A stretch of 14,106 bases of DNA from Halobacteriales archaeon (GTDB lineage: Archaea > Halobacteriota > Halobacteria > Halobacteriales > Hikarchaeaceae), in contig JAPYRM010000011.1 in NCBI GenBank assembly GCA_029941175.1, forward strand, positions 1 to 14,106, read 5' to 3'. Below the pieces are notes generated by a model. It was not told the DNA's origin, ran no database searches, and saw nothing but the letters and a program-made list of their open reading frames with translations. Positions within the stretch are counted from its first letter, which is position 1, and every line of letters begins with the position of its first letter. The translations under genes and the position numbers were made by a program. Below are positions 1 through 6,967 of this stretch, piece by piece.

Positions 1-1
1 G

Positions 2-1192
2 GATAGGAGTGGCATCTTACAAGCAAAATTCGAAAAAGAAAAACTTTCCACAGAAACCCTCTCTATACTCGGCCAATTATATCGCGAAAGCGTCGTTTTA
101 TTAACTGGGGAAGTTGTACCTGAAAAACGTGCTCCAACTGGAATTGAGCTTGTACCTACAAAAATTGAAATTCTATCCCTCTCTGATCCAAATCTCCCTC
201 TCGATCCCTCTAGGAAGGTAACCTCCGAACTTTCCACAAGGCTAGACAAACGCTGCATCGACCTCAGAAGTCCAGAAACAAGAGCAATATTCGAAATTAG
301 ATCAGAGGTTCAACGATCCATACGCCAAAGATTCTACGATATAGATTGTATTGAGATTAATACACCAAAAATAGTCGCAACAGGCACTGAAGGTGGGACC
401 GATCTTTTCCCCATTGCATATTTTGGGAAAGAAGCTTTTATGAATCAATCCCCCCAACTTTTCAAACAACTCGTAGTGGGTGGTGGAGTGGAACGAGTAT
501 TTGAAATAGGACCTATCTTTAGGGCAGAAGAACATAACACAACTCGTCACTTGAATGAAGCAACTTCAATCGATTTTGAAGCAGCTTTTATAGACCATGA
601 AATAGCGATGGAAGTTGCCGAAGATATCATTTCAACCGCTTATCATTATATCTGTAAAAATTGCCCCGGACAACTTCAACTACTTAGCATAGACGAACTA
701 GTTGTTCCTAAAACTCCCTTTCCAAGAATTTCCTACGACTCTGCGATCGAAATGGCAAATGATTCTAGTGACCTCCCCGAACCATTGGAATGGGGAAATG
801 ATCTATCCACTCAAGCAGAAAGAATTATTGGAAGCGCCATGAGTACTCACTATTTCATAACAGATTGGCCTAGCGAAATTAAACCCTTCTACATCCAAAA
901 TCACGATGAATCTCCTGAAATCTCAAAAGGATTTGACCTCATGCATCCTTCAATGGAGCTAGTTTCTGGAGGACAACGAGAACATAGATACGATTTCTTG
1001 GTAGAAGCTCTCCAAAACCAAGGACTCAATCCTGGGGATTTTGAATTTTATGTTGATATGTTTCGCTATGGGATGCCTCCTCATTCTGGGTGGGGCATGG
1101 GCGCAGATCGACTTGTTATGAGTATGCTTCAACTAGAAAATGTCCGTGAAGTTGTTCTTTTTCCTAGAGATCGAAATAGACTCGCACCATAG
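2..1192 (+). CDS. aspS: Aspartyl-tRNA synthetase, archaeal type (5' truncated)
   Basis: This class II aminoacyl-tRNA synthetase charges tRNA with aspartate in the cytoplasm. The frame is open from base 2, and 396 residues are visible. Archaeal AspRS is about 430-438 residues, so roughly 40 residues of the N-terminal OB-fold anticodon-binding domain lie outside the window. Class II motif 1 is around bases 326-376 (ending INTPKI). Motif 2 contains [15 protein letters not shown] at about 515-560. Motif 3 is GMGADRL near 1097-1117. [10 protein letters not shown] at about 967-996 and the C-terminus [10 protein letters not shown] are typical of the archaeal/eukaryotic form. Because the anticodon domain is incomplete, I cannot say whether the enzyme discriminates tRNA-Asp from tRNA-Asn. 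The pantoate kinase gene starts 7 bases after the stop codon, so the two are probably co-transcribed. Confidence 0.96.
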   Translation, partial: DRSGILQAKFEKEKLSTETLSILGQLYRESVVLLTGEVVPEKRAPTGIELVPTKIEILSLSDPNLPLDPSRKVTSELSTRLDKRCIDLRSPETRAIFEIRSEVQRSIRQRFYDIDCIEINTPKIVATGTEGGTDLFPIAYFGKEAFMNQSPQLFKQLVVGGGVERVFEIGPIFRAEEHNTTRHLNEATSIDFEAAFIDHEIAMEVAEDIISTAYHYICKNCPGQLQLLSIDELVVPKTPFPRISYDSAIEMANDSSDLPEPLEWGNDLSTQAERIIGSAMSTHYFITDWPSEIKPFYIQNHDESPEISKGFDLMHPSMELVSGGQREHRYDFLVEALQNQGLNPGDFEFYVDMFRYGMPPHSGWGMGADRLVMSMLQLENVREVVLFPRDRNRLAP

Positions 1193-1199
1193 CGTAACA

Positions 1200-2039
1200 A
1201 TGAATTCTCATTCCATTTCTATCTTTATCCCGGCACACGTTTCATTATTCTTTTCACCATTTTTATGCCCCCACCCGCTCAAATCTGGTTCTACCGGTGC
1301 TGGCATCACACTTTCCGATGGCCTGACTTTTACGGCTTCTTCTTCAAAAGAGTCTCTACTCACGATAAATGGATCCGAGGTTCACATGGAAGTGGCAAAT
1401 ACAATCTTCAATTCTCTTCCATTTCCACTACACGTCGAAGCACAAACGAGTCTCCCTCTTGGATCTGGATTCGGACTTTCTGGTGCAGTTGCGCTTGGGG
1501 TCATTTCGTCCGCACAAACACTCTTCAGTTTATCTTTTTCTTCCGAGGATATCGTTCGAATGGCCCATTCAGCTGACGTTTCTGCAGGTACTGGCCTTGG
1601 AGATGTAATGTCCCAATCTCGCGGCGGTGTTCCAATCCGAGTTCAACCTGGTGGCCCTGGTTATGGCGTTCTTGACGGAATACCCGAAACAGCTCGGATT
1701 GAGTATCTCTCTTTCAATAGTATGGATACCCACACCATCCTCTCTGGAGATCTTTCTAAACTCCAGTCTATGGGGTCCGAATCATTGAATTCTTTATTAC
1801 AAAACCCTTCTTTAGATTCTCTATTCGATCTTGGTTATAAGTTCACTCTCGAAACTAATTTTATGACGCCGATAGTTGCAGAAACGATAAACACGGTTCG
1901 AGATTATGGGGGCAAGGCTACTATGGCAATGTTAGGAGAGACTGTAATTTCACTTGAGACCGGTTTAAGCGATGTAGGGTATGCTCCAAATATTTGTGAA
2001 ATTTATTCCCCCGAAAATCCGCTTTTTGAGATAAACTAA
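1200..2039 (+). CDS. Pantoate kinase (GHMP family, archaeal PoK)
   Basis: Archaeal pantoate kinase phosphorylates pantoate to 4-phosphopantoate, the first step of the archaeal-specific branch to coenzyme A. I place the start at ATG 1200, giving 279 residues. The frame stays open back to 1140, but that would overlap aspS and add a tail without family resemblance. Visible signatures are an N-terminal FIPAHVSLFFSP and GSTGAGITLSDG (residues 30-41), the GHMP ATP-binding loop PLGSGFGLSGA (86-96), SAGTGLGDV (128-136) with the likely catalytic Asp, and a C-terminal GHMP motif GGKATMAMLGETV (237-249). The gene sits between aspS and the phosphopantothenate synthetase, which uses its product, supporting the assignment. 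No Shine-Dalgarno site is visible, so it is probably translated from the aspS transcript. Other GHMP kinases are possible, but the pairing makes PoK much the best call. Confidence 0.9.
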   Translation: MNSHSISIFIPAHVSLFFSPFLCPHPLKSGSTGAGITLSDGLTFTASSSKESLLTINGSEVHMEVANTIFNSLPFPLHVEAQTSLPLGSGFGLSGAVALGVISSAQTLFSLSFSSEDIVRMAHSADVSAGTGLGDVMSQSRGGVPIRVQPGGPGYGVLDGIPETARIEYLSFNSMDTHTILSGDLSKLQSMGSESLNSLLQNPSLDSLFDLGYKFTLETNFMTPIVAETINTVRDYGGKATMAMLGETVISLETGLSDVGYAPNICEIYSPENPLFEIN

Positions 2040-2069
2040 TTTTTGAAGCTTGGCATCCTTTCCCACTCT

Positions 2070-2822
2070 ATGAGAAATGTCCCCTCTGACCATCCTAGGT
2101 ATGCTTCGCTCCTTTTGAGGGATCAGCTTATCTCTGGAATTCAGAATGGAATTACTAGTCAGCATGGTTTGATAGCACATGGCCGTGGAGAGTCATTTGA
2201 TTATTTATTATCCGAGCGAACCTTGCCCACTGCAAACCAAGCTGCAAGAGCAGCAGCAGCCCATATGGCCTTGGCAACAAATCCCGTTATAAGTGTAAAT
2301 GGAAATACCGCTGCACTCGTTCCTACTGAAATAATAGCCCTTTCTAAACTAGCTAGCGCAACAATAGAAGTCAATCTATTTCACCGAACTGAAAAAAGAA
2401 TTAAAGCAATTATATCTCACTTAAATTCACATGGGGCAACTAATGTAAAAGGCCTCTCCACTCAATCTCGAATACCTGGTATCTCCCACGACCGTGCAAA
2501 AGTTGCATCAGATGGATTGCATGCGGCAGATGCAGTCTTAGTTCCCCTTGAAGATGGAGATCGAGTAGAAGCCCTTACTAATATGGGAAAAACAACACTC
2601 GTTATCGATCTCAATCCTTTATCTAGATCATCTCAACTCGCCACGGTTCCTATAATCGACAATATTGCCCGGGCCATCCCTAATATAACTAACCATTTCG
2701 AAAATATTTTTCATTTATCCCCCCAAGAACTAACAGCTATAACGAAAAATTTTGATCGCGAAATCGCACTCAACGAAGCAGAACGAACCATTCGGGGTGG
2801 GGTCGCCAACTTACATAGCTAA
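2070..2822 (+). CDS. 4-phosphopantoate--beta-alanine ligase (archaeal phosphopantothenate synthetase)
   Basis: This archaeal enzyme (Pfam DUF137 family) joins 4-phosphopantoate to beta-alanine using ATP, giving 4'-phosphopantothenate for CoA synthesis. Conserved stretches are LIAHGRGE (residues 34-41), VNGN (76-79), VPLEDGDR (158-165) and DLNPLSRS (180-187). I chose ATG 2070 (250 residues). From it the N-terminus MRNVPSDHPRYASL aligns without gaps to the usual family start (M, three residues, P, two residues, HPRY). An upstream in-frame TTG at 2043 would add nine residues with no family counterpart. It follows pantoate kinase by 30 bases, so two consecutive CoA steps are encoded together. No clear Shine-Dalgarno site precedes it. 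It converges on dcd with 15 bases between the stop codons. Confidence 0.93.
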   Translation: MRNVPSDHPRYASLLLRDQLISGIQNGITSQHGLIAHGRGESFDYLLSERTLPTANQAARAAAAHMALATNPVISVNGNTAALVPTEIIALSKLASATIEVNLFHRTEKRIKAIISHLNSHGATNVKGLSTQSRIPGISHDRAKVASDGLHAADAVLVPLEDGDRVEALTNMGKTTLVIDLNPLSRSSQLATVPIIDNIARAIPNITNHFENIFHLSPQELTAITKNFDREIALNEAERTIRGGVANLHS

Positions 2823-2837
2823 ATTTACAACTATATC

Positions 2838-3419
2838 TTATTTTTTGAATTCTGGATCTAACTGAATTTTTGACGCTTGGGGTCCTTTTTGATCTTGATA
2901 TTTCGATCCTCGACTCTTCCCATATGGATTTTTCGTAGGCGTTTTTAATTCGGTGAATATCACTTGTGAGATTCTCATCCCCGGAGTTAGTGCAACAGGC
3001 GCGGTACCCAAATTCGAAAGCTCTAGAGTTATCTGCCCTCTATACCCCGGATCAATAACACCCGCGGTCGCATGTATTACCACTGCCAGTCTCCCTAGCG
3101 AAGATCTCCCCTGAACGTGCGCAATAAGGTCCGGTGGTATCTCTACCCGTTCTTTGGTAGTCCCCAACACAAAATCATTTGGGTGCAGTATAAATTCTTC
3201 CCCCTCTTTCACAGTAGTTTTCCGAACGTATTTGGCAACTTCATCTTCCGAATTTGGATGGATACATGGTATGTTAGTTCGACAAAATTCCAAAAATTCT
3301 TCCCCCAATCTTAAATCCACACTTGCAGGCTGAATTTGCAAATCTGGATCATCAAGTGGATCAATTACAATTTCTCCCTTTTCTATCCTCCGCCGAATAT
3401 CTGCATCAGAGAGTATCAT
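2838..3419 (-). CDS. dcd: dCTP deaminase
   Basis: The enzyme deaminates dCTP to dUTP, supplying dUMP for thymidylate synthesis. Some archaeal members also hydrolyse dUTP to dUMP, and I cannot tell from sequence alone which type this is. From ATG 3419 the protein has 193 residues and starts [15 protein letters not shown], the usual family start. An earlier in-frame ATG at 3446 adds nine residues and would overlap the promoter elements. Motifs are [10 protein letters not shown] (30-39), [11 protein letters not shown] (103-113), [10 protein letters not shown] (119-128) followed by ITLEL with the catalytic Glu at 133, and a C-terminal nucleotide-contacting [10 protein letters not shown] (166-175). 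The sequence closely resembles haloarchaeal Dcd from memory but is less acidic. It is divergently transcribed from pth2-truD, with a TATA-like element about 29 bases before the start. Confidence 0.95.
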   Translation of the reverse strand: MILSDADIRRRIEKGEIVIDPLDDPDLQIQPASVDLRLGEEFLEFCRTNIPCIHPNSEDEVAKYVRKTTVKEGEEFILHPNDFVLGTTKERVEIPPDLIAHVQGRSSLGRLAVVIHATAGVIDPGYRGQITLELSNLGTAPVALTPGMRISQVIFTELKTPTKNPYGKSRGSKYQDQKGPQASKIQLDPEFKK

Positions 3420-3503
3420 TACTCTGTATGTCTTCGCTATCGGCATAAAAGTTCCCGCATGCGGCAGAATAGACTTTTATCCAACTATCGCCTCCAGCTA
3501 TTC
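3420..3503. promoter_or_regulatory. Divergent dcd / pth2 promoter region with a central palindrome
   Basis: Two identical octamers ACTTTTAT face outward. One is on the + strand at 3473-3480, about 27 bases before the pth2 ATG. The other is on the - strand at 3452-3445, about 29 bases before the dcd ATG. Their spacing is what archaeal TATA boxes driving leaderless mRNAs would show. Between them lies CCGCATGCGG at 3455-3464, a perfect 10-bp palindrome that is unusually G+C-rich for this window and abuts the likely BRE position of the dcd promoter. The promoter reading is inference from spacing and composition. An operator role for the palindrome is a hypothesis. Confidence 0.65.
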
Positions 3504-3842
3504 ATGAAGCAGGCCATTCTGGCACGTTCCGATTTAGGAATGACCCCTGGAAAGTTAGCAGCACAAGTGGCCCATGCCTCTCTTTCTGCATATCTAAAAG
3601 TGGATAGCAACACGCAAAAAATTTGGAAAAAAGACGGGCAAACAAAGATAGTCTTAAAAGTCTCTGATAAAGGCGCTCTTTTTGAATTCAAAAAAATTGC
3701 TGAAAACAATCGCATTCCCGCTGCAATCATCCAAGATGCTGGAAGAACTCAGCTAGAACCCGGGACTATTACAACTCTCGGAATAGGCCCTGCAGAAGAT
3801 TCTATCATTGACGATATCATATGTGATTTACCTCTTTACTAA
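3504..3842 (+). CDS. pth2: Peptidyl-tRNA hydrolase, archaeal/eukaryotic Pth2 type
   Basis: Pth2 recycles peptidyl-tRNAs that drop off ribosomes by cutting the ester bond between peptide and tRNA. The 112-residue product has the usual length. It starts MKQAILARSDLGMTPGKLAAQVAHA (residues 1-25), with the invariant Lys and AQVAHA segment, followed by KIVLKV (48-53), DAGRTQ (78-83) with the conserved catalytic-site Asp, and PGTITTLGIGP (86-96). The frame is open upstream to 3336 but runs over dcd in antisense. ATG 3504 matches the family start and lies about 27 bases after a TATA-like element, so the mRNA is probably leaderless. Its stop codon overlaps the truD start (TAATG). The predicted protein has about as many Lys/Arg as Asp/Glu, unlike haloarchaeal Pth2, which is strongly acidic. 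Confidence 0.95.
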   Translation: MKQAILARSDLGMTPGKLAAQVAHASLSAYLKVDSNTQKIWKKDGQTKIVLKVSDKGALFEFKKIAENNRIPAAIIQDAGRTQLEPGTITTLGIGPAEDSIIDDIICDLPLY

Positions 3843-5155
3843 TGCTTCCTTCTCTGCCCGAAGAACACATAATTGGGATTGACCATTTCATAAGTAACCA
3901 TGACGGAGTTGGTGGATCCTTGCGTAATAGTCCTGAAAATTTTCAAGTTTATGAAATTGAAAATGTAGATTATAAACCACTATCCTCAGACTCTTCTACT
4001 TACCAATATCTCATTTTCCGTGCGACTCTTTTAAATTGGGACACCAATTCTTTCACTCGTGAGTTATCATCTCGCCTGAATATCCCTCTTAACCACATCT
4101 CTTGGGCTGGGACAAAAGACAAACGTGCACTCACCACTCAGCTGTTCTCTTTAAAACACATCTCTCCCCTCTCTATTCCTTCAATCCCTGGCGTAACTAT
4201 ACAACCAGTGGGCCGACTGGGTCGAAATTTATATTTTGGAGATTTAGTTGGAAACCATTTCGAAATTACTGTCCACGATCCCGTCACAGTCACTGATCTC
4301 CATGCCATTTCCGACGATCTCAAAAATTTTGGGAATGGGATCTTATCCTTTCCCAATTATTTTGGTCACCAACGCTTTGGTTCAATTCGACCAATAACTC
4401 ACCGTGTGGGACTGTGTATCGCCCGAGGTGATTGGGAAGGAGCACTCATGTCTTATCTGGGCAACCCCCATCCCTCTGAACCTGAGAAAACCCAGGAAGC
4501 ACGATCTTTAGCTCAATCCACCCACGACTGGGAGCTTTCACTATCTCTATTCCCCAACTGGCTACATTATGAACGCAACATGCTAAAATCTCTAATCCAA
4601 ACTGGGGGAAAGTCAGAATCTGATTATAGAATGGCCCTTGAAACCTTGCCCCGAAATTTACAATTACTTCTCATCCACGCGGCACAATCCTATATTTTCA
4701 ACCGTATTTTAAGCCTCAGGCTAGATCTAAAAATACCATTCCATCTAGCTACTGTTGGAGATGCCATTTGCTTTTCAGAATCTGTCCATGGGGTGAATCT
4801 CCCCAACGTCAACAAACTCCAAATAGCAACCTCGAAAAATTTGAATTCCCTCAATCGGCATTTACTAAGAAACCGGGCATTTATCACCGCTCCGCTTATC
4901 GGGTCCAAAACTCCATTAAGCCAAGGTTCTCCTGGAGAAATAGAACAAATGGTTCTGTCCGAAGTGGGACTTTCACCCTCTAGTTTTGATCTACCTGGTC
5001 TATTCAATTCTTCTGGATCGTTAAGACCCATTCTGACCACAACCAACCTGGAACTCCAAAAAAACCCCTTGAAATTTTCTTTCGATTTACCGCGCGGTAG
5101 CTACGCTACTGTCTTTTTACGAGAGTATCTCAAATCTCCTCTATCTCAAATGTAA
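3842..5155 (+). CDS. truD: tRNA pseudouridine synthase D (TruD)
   Basis: TruD-family enzymes isomerise a specific uridine to pseudouridine in RNA, classically U13 of tRNA-Glu. The catalytic motif WAGTKDKRALTTQ is at residues 88-100, with Asp93 corresponding to the catalytic aspartate. The second signature NYFGHQRFG is at 172-180, followed by HRVG. The 437-residue length suits archaeal TruD, which carries a TRUD insertion domain in the middle. The C-terminus has FDLPRGSYATVFLREYLK, also typical. The ATG overlaps the last base of the pth2 stop codon, so translational coupling is likely. As I recall, pth2-truD adjacency also occurs in haloarchaea. It converges on the binding-protein gene with only 8 bases between stops. 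Confidence 0.95.
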   Translation: MLPSLPEEHIIGIDHFISNHDGVGGSLRNSPENFQVYEIENVDYKPLSSDSSTYQYLIFRATLLNWDTNSFTRELSSRLNIPLNHISWAGTKDKRALTTQLFSLKHISPLSIPSIPGVTIQPVGRLGRNLYFGDLVGNHFEITVHDPVTVTDLHAISDDLKNFGNGILSFPNYFGHQRFGSIRPITHRVGLCIARGDWEGALMSYLGNPHPSEPEKTQEARSLAQSTHDWELSLSLFPNWLHYERNMLKSLIQTGGKSESDYRMALETLPRNLQLLLIHAAQSYIFNRILSLRLDLKIPFHLATVGDAICFSESVHGVNLPNVNKLQIATSKNLNSLNRHLLRNRAFITAPLIGSKTPLSQGSPGEIEQMVLSEVGLSPSSFDLPGLFNSSGSLRPILTTTNLELQKNPLKFSFDLPRGSYATVFLREYLKSPLSQM

Positions 5156-5163
5156 TCTTATTT

Positions 5164-6222
5164 CTATTCCAGCTTTGCCAAAACAATTACTACCCCTATT
5201 AAAATAATCAACCCAACAACTTCAAAGTACCCTCTATTAGGATCATTTTTAATAGCACCACTTTCGGACTCTTCTGAATTTTTTTCTGACAGAACATTTC
5301 CATTTCCTTCCACTTCCAACTCTTGAGAAATCTCATATGCTATTTTTTCAATTGCAAGAATTATTCCGGGAGCTGGCTGATTGAGATGTTCTACATCTAC
5401 TATAATTATCTGCCCCCTCCGACCGGCATTTGAATTCTGCACAATCTCATTATTTTCTATCTCGGAAACTTCATCAGAGTTAATTATGATCCATTCTGGC
5501 TCATTCTGAATTATTAATTCCGCATTGAGCTGTCTATATCCCGAAATCCCCATCAATTTCGCACTATTCTTTCCACCAGCCTTTTCAATCACTTCATCTA
5601 TCAAAGTTTCTCCACCTGCAGTCCATCCATAAAATACATAAAGAACCGTTGGCGGTTCTTTTTCTTTTGCCTCTTCGTAGATGAGATCTAAACTAGATAA
5701 CATCCATCCGACGACCTCTTCTGCCCCTTCACATTCTCCAGATAATCTTCCAATTAATCTGGTTTCTTCCATTATATCTTCAATTGTTTTGAGCTCGGAA
5801 GAATAGTATACAGTTACTCCCGCTTCTCTGAGTTTTCCTACTGTTTTTTCAGGTATTATACTTGGGGCCAAAACCAAGTCCGGATCCAACGAGACAACAC
5901 TTTCTAAAATAACCTCCCCCTCCGGACTAGAGATCACATTTTTTTCATCTACGCCTTTCAAATACCTTGCGTAATAGGTAACTCCCACTACCTTGTCCTT
6001 CCCACCAATTTCCCACACAGTCTGAGCCGCACTGGGTGCAAGAGTAATTATCCTCTGTGGTTCTTTATCTATCTCGACCATTACTCCACTAGCATCAACC
6101 TCTCTTATCGGAAATGTGCATAAATCTTCCATATTTTTTTGCTCATCTTCAATCCCAATCACTCCTATCAAAGAAATAGACATTATTAGAAAGCAACAAC
6201 ATAAAATCCTCACAAATTTCAT
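5164..6222 (-). CDS. BtuF/FecB-like substrate-binding protein with C-terminal membrane anchor
   Basis: This extracytoplasmic solute-binding protein has the helical-backbone (BtuF/FecB, cluster A-II) fold and probably binds cobalamin, heme or an iron chelate; the ligand cannot be read from sequence. Residues 1-23 form a Sec-type signal peptide containing CCC (8-10) but no lipobox. The binding domain starts with RIITLAPSAAQTVWEIG (57-73) and DKVVGV (76-81), continues with LDPDLVLAPS (112-121), and ends with HLNQPAPGIILAIEKIA (279-295). An acidic, Ser-rich linker (about 305-328) leads to a hydrophobic anchor (333-349) ending KLE. Haloarchaeal homologues end in a PGF-CTERM sorting tail; here RGYF stands where PGF would be. 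No permease or ATPase gene is adjacent. A TATA-like TTTTTATT about 27 bases before the ATG suggests a leaderless mRNA. Length is 352 residues. Confidence 0.85.
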   Translation of the reverse strand: MKFVRILCCCFLIMSISLIGVIGIEDEQKNMEDLCTFPIREVDASGVMVEIDKEPQRIITLAPSAAQTVWEIGGKDKVVGVTYYARYLKGVDEKNVISSPEGEVILESVVSLDPDLVLAPSIIPEKTVGKLREAGVTVYYSSELKTIEDIMEETRLIGRLSGECEGAEEVVGWMLSSLDLIYEEAKEKEPPTVLYVFYGWTAGGETLIDEVIEKAGGKNSAKLMGISGYRQLNAELIIQNEPEWIIINSDEVSEIENNEIVQNSNAGRRGQIIIVDVEHLNQPAPGIILAIEKIAYEISQELEVEGNGNVLSEKNSEESESGAIKNDPNRGYFEVVGLIILIGVVIVLAKLE

Positions 6223-6245
6223 ACATTGAATATAACTAATTAAAC

Positions 6246-6253
6246 AATAAAAA
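6246..6253 (-). promoter_or_regulatory. TATA-like element for the binding-protein gene
   Basis: The - strand reads TTTTTATT, centred about 27 bases upstream of the ATG at 6222. This is the archaeal TATA-to-start distance expected when transcription starts at or next to the start codon. The surrounding region is generally A+T-rich, so a chance match is possible. Confidence 0.45.
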
Positions 6254-6341
6254 TGTTATTACTGCAATTTCTATTGATTTATTTCTATATTTTTAATATT
6301 CTCTTTGAAATACGATTTCTATCCCCTAATCTTCAAAATGA

Positions 6342-6349
6342 TTTAAAAG
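6342..6349 (+). promoter_or_regulatory. TATA-like element for the rpl37ae-rpoP operon
   Basis: TTTAAAAG lies about 41 bases before the rpl37ae ATG at 6387. Transcription would start near 6370-6373, leaving a short 5' leader of about 15 bases. A second candidate, GTTTATC at 6351-6357, would make the mRNA nearly leaderless. The rest of 6223-6386 is A+T-rich, and I see no gene in it. Confidence 0.45.
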
Positions 6350-6386
6350 GGTTTATCTCCAAGTCGCCGCTACACACAATCTATCC

Positions 6387-6737
6387 ATGGCCAAAAAATC
6401 CGGTTCAGCTGGTCGATTCGGGGCTAGATATGGCCGCGTTGCCCGTCGTCGCGTATCCGAAGTAGAGGCGCTAATGCGCGCCGATTACTCTTGCCCAAAA
6501 TGCGGAGCAGCCAAGTCTATCCGCCGTGTAGGCACTGGGATCTGGGAATGTAGAAGAAAAATTTGCGACTATCGATTTGCAGGAGGTACCTATCGGCCAA
6601 TTACGCCTGGAGGTCTAGTCGCTAGCCGTTCTATCGCCCGTTCTAATACTGAACCTTCTCAAGAAGATCTCCTTCTCACAGCAGTACCTTCTAATTCTAA
6701 CGAATCCTCTGACTCTCTTTCGGAGGTAGAAGAGTAA
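6387..6737 (+). CDS. rpl37ae: Large-subunit ribosomal protein L37Ae (eL43)
   Basis: This zinc-ribbon protein of the archaeal/eukaryotic large ribosomal subunit binds 23S rRNA. The 116-residue product starts [20 protein letters not shown], the family signature. It has CPKC (Cys36, Cys39), then TGIWEC (50-55), then FAGGTYRP (64-71) and TPGG. The second zinc knuckle is Cys55-x4-Cys60, whereas the family normally has C-x2-C here; two extra codons are present with the frame intact. After TPGG a tail of about 40 residues, rich in Ser and Glu, runs to the end; it is longer than in the haloarchaeal protein as I recall it (about 92-96 residues in total). The gene ends in TAATG, overlapping rpoP by one base. 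Confidence 0.95.
   Translation: MAKKSGSAGRFGARYGRVARRRVSEVEALMRADYSCPKCGAAKSIRRVGTGIWECRRKICDYRFAGGTYRPITPGGLVASRSIARSNTEPSQEDLLLTAVPSNSNESSDSLSEVEE
6722..6727 (+). promoter_or_regulatory. Shine-Dalgarno site for rpoP
   Basis: GGAGGT, a perfect match to the anti-Shine-Dalgarno core, lies nine bases before the rpoP ATG at 6737. It is embedded in the last codons of rpl37ae (Ser-Glu-Val-Glu-Glu). It supports 6737 as the rpoP start and shows that internal operon genes here can use SD-led initiation. Confidence 0.75.
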
Positions 6738-6871
6738 TGGCATATAAATGTTCTCGCTGTAAACGAGAAGTCGAATTAGAAGGAGTATTTGGAGTCAGGT
6801 GTCCTTATTGTGGGCACCGTGTACTTCTCAAAGAGCGTAGCCCCTTAGTAAAAGAAACTCACATAAAGTGA
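6737..6871 (+). CDS. rpoP: DNA-directed RNA polymerase subunit P (Rpo12)
   Basis: This small zinc-ribbon subunit of archaeal RNA polymerase is the homologue of eukaryotic Rpb12. The 44-residue product begins [16 protein letters not shown] and continues [16 protein letters not shown]. The zinc ligands are two C-x2-C pairs, Cys5/Cys8 and Cys22/Cys25, and the family's [12 protein letters not shown] core is intact. It overlaps the rpl37ae stop by one base and has a perfect GGAGGT upstream. L37Ae-RpoP adjacency is common in Euryarchaeota. In haloarchaea, as I recall, the KEOPS subunit gene pcc1 usually follows, but here the next 96 bases hold no gene. Confidence 0.95.
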   Translation: MAYKCSRCKREVELEGVFGVRCPYCGHRVLLKERSPLVKETHIK

Positions 6872-6876
6872 CACAG

Positions 6877-6905
6877 TTTTTCAACATGCTTCTTTCGTTT
6901 TTTTT
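6877..6905 (+). terminator. T-rich terminator downstream of rpoP
   Basis: Two T runs follow the rpoP stop: TTTTT at 6877-6881 and an eight-T run at 6898-6905. Archaeal RNA polymerase stops at T-rich non-template tracts without needing a hairpin, and none is visible. The second run is followed directly by CA and eight consecutive C (6908-6915). Read as a terminator, this separates rpl37ae-rpoP from prefoldin beta. Confidence 0.55.
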
Positions 6906-6919
6906 CACCCCCCCCTTCC

Positions 6920-6928
6920 GTTATAGAA
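6920..6928 (+). promoter_or_regulatory. Possible TATA element for prefoldin beta
   Basis: GTTATAGAA lies about 44 bases before the ATG at 6968, after the T-rich terminator. It would place transcription start near 6948-6952 and give a short leader of about 16-20 bases. The match is weak and rests on position and composition only. Confidence 0.35.
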
Positions 6929-6967
6929 AACGTGGGTTTTTGAGTTCAGAACGTTTACTGCACTCAA

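Noticed and set aside
1140..1199. Longer N-terminus for pantoate kinase
   Set aside because: The extension overlaps the conserved aspS C-terminus and lacks family resemblance; ATG 1200 gives the expected start just before the PAHV...FSP motif.
4690..5046. 118-residue - strand ORF inside truD
   Set aside because: It is wholly antisense to conserved TruD coding sequence, resembles no family I know, and is explained by codon structure on the + strand.
5164..6222. Firm assignment as cobalamin-binding BtuF
   Set aside because: The fold is clear, but ligand choice in this family varies (cobalamin, heme, siderophores) and no transporter or cobalamin genes are adjacent, so only the fold-level call is kept.
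6253..6465. 70-residue + strand ORF upstream of and overlapping rpl37ae
   Set aside because: It covers the A+T-rich promoter region, has a low-complexity hydrophobic composition from base bias, and overlaps the well-supported L37Ae in another frame.
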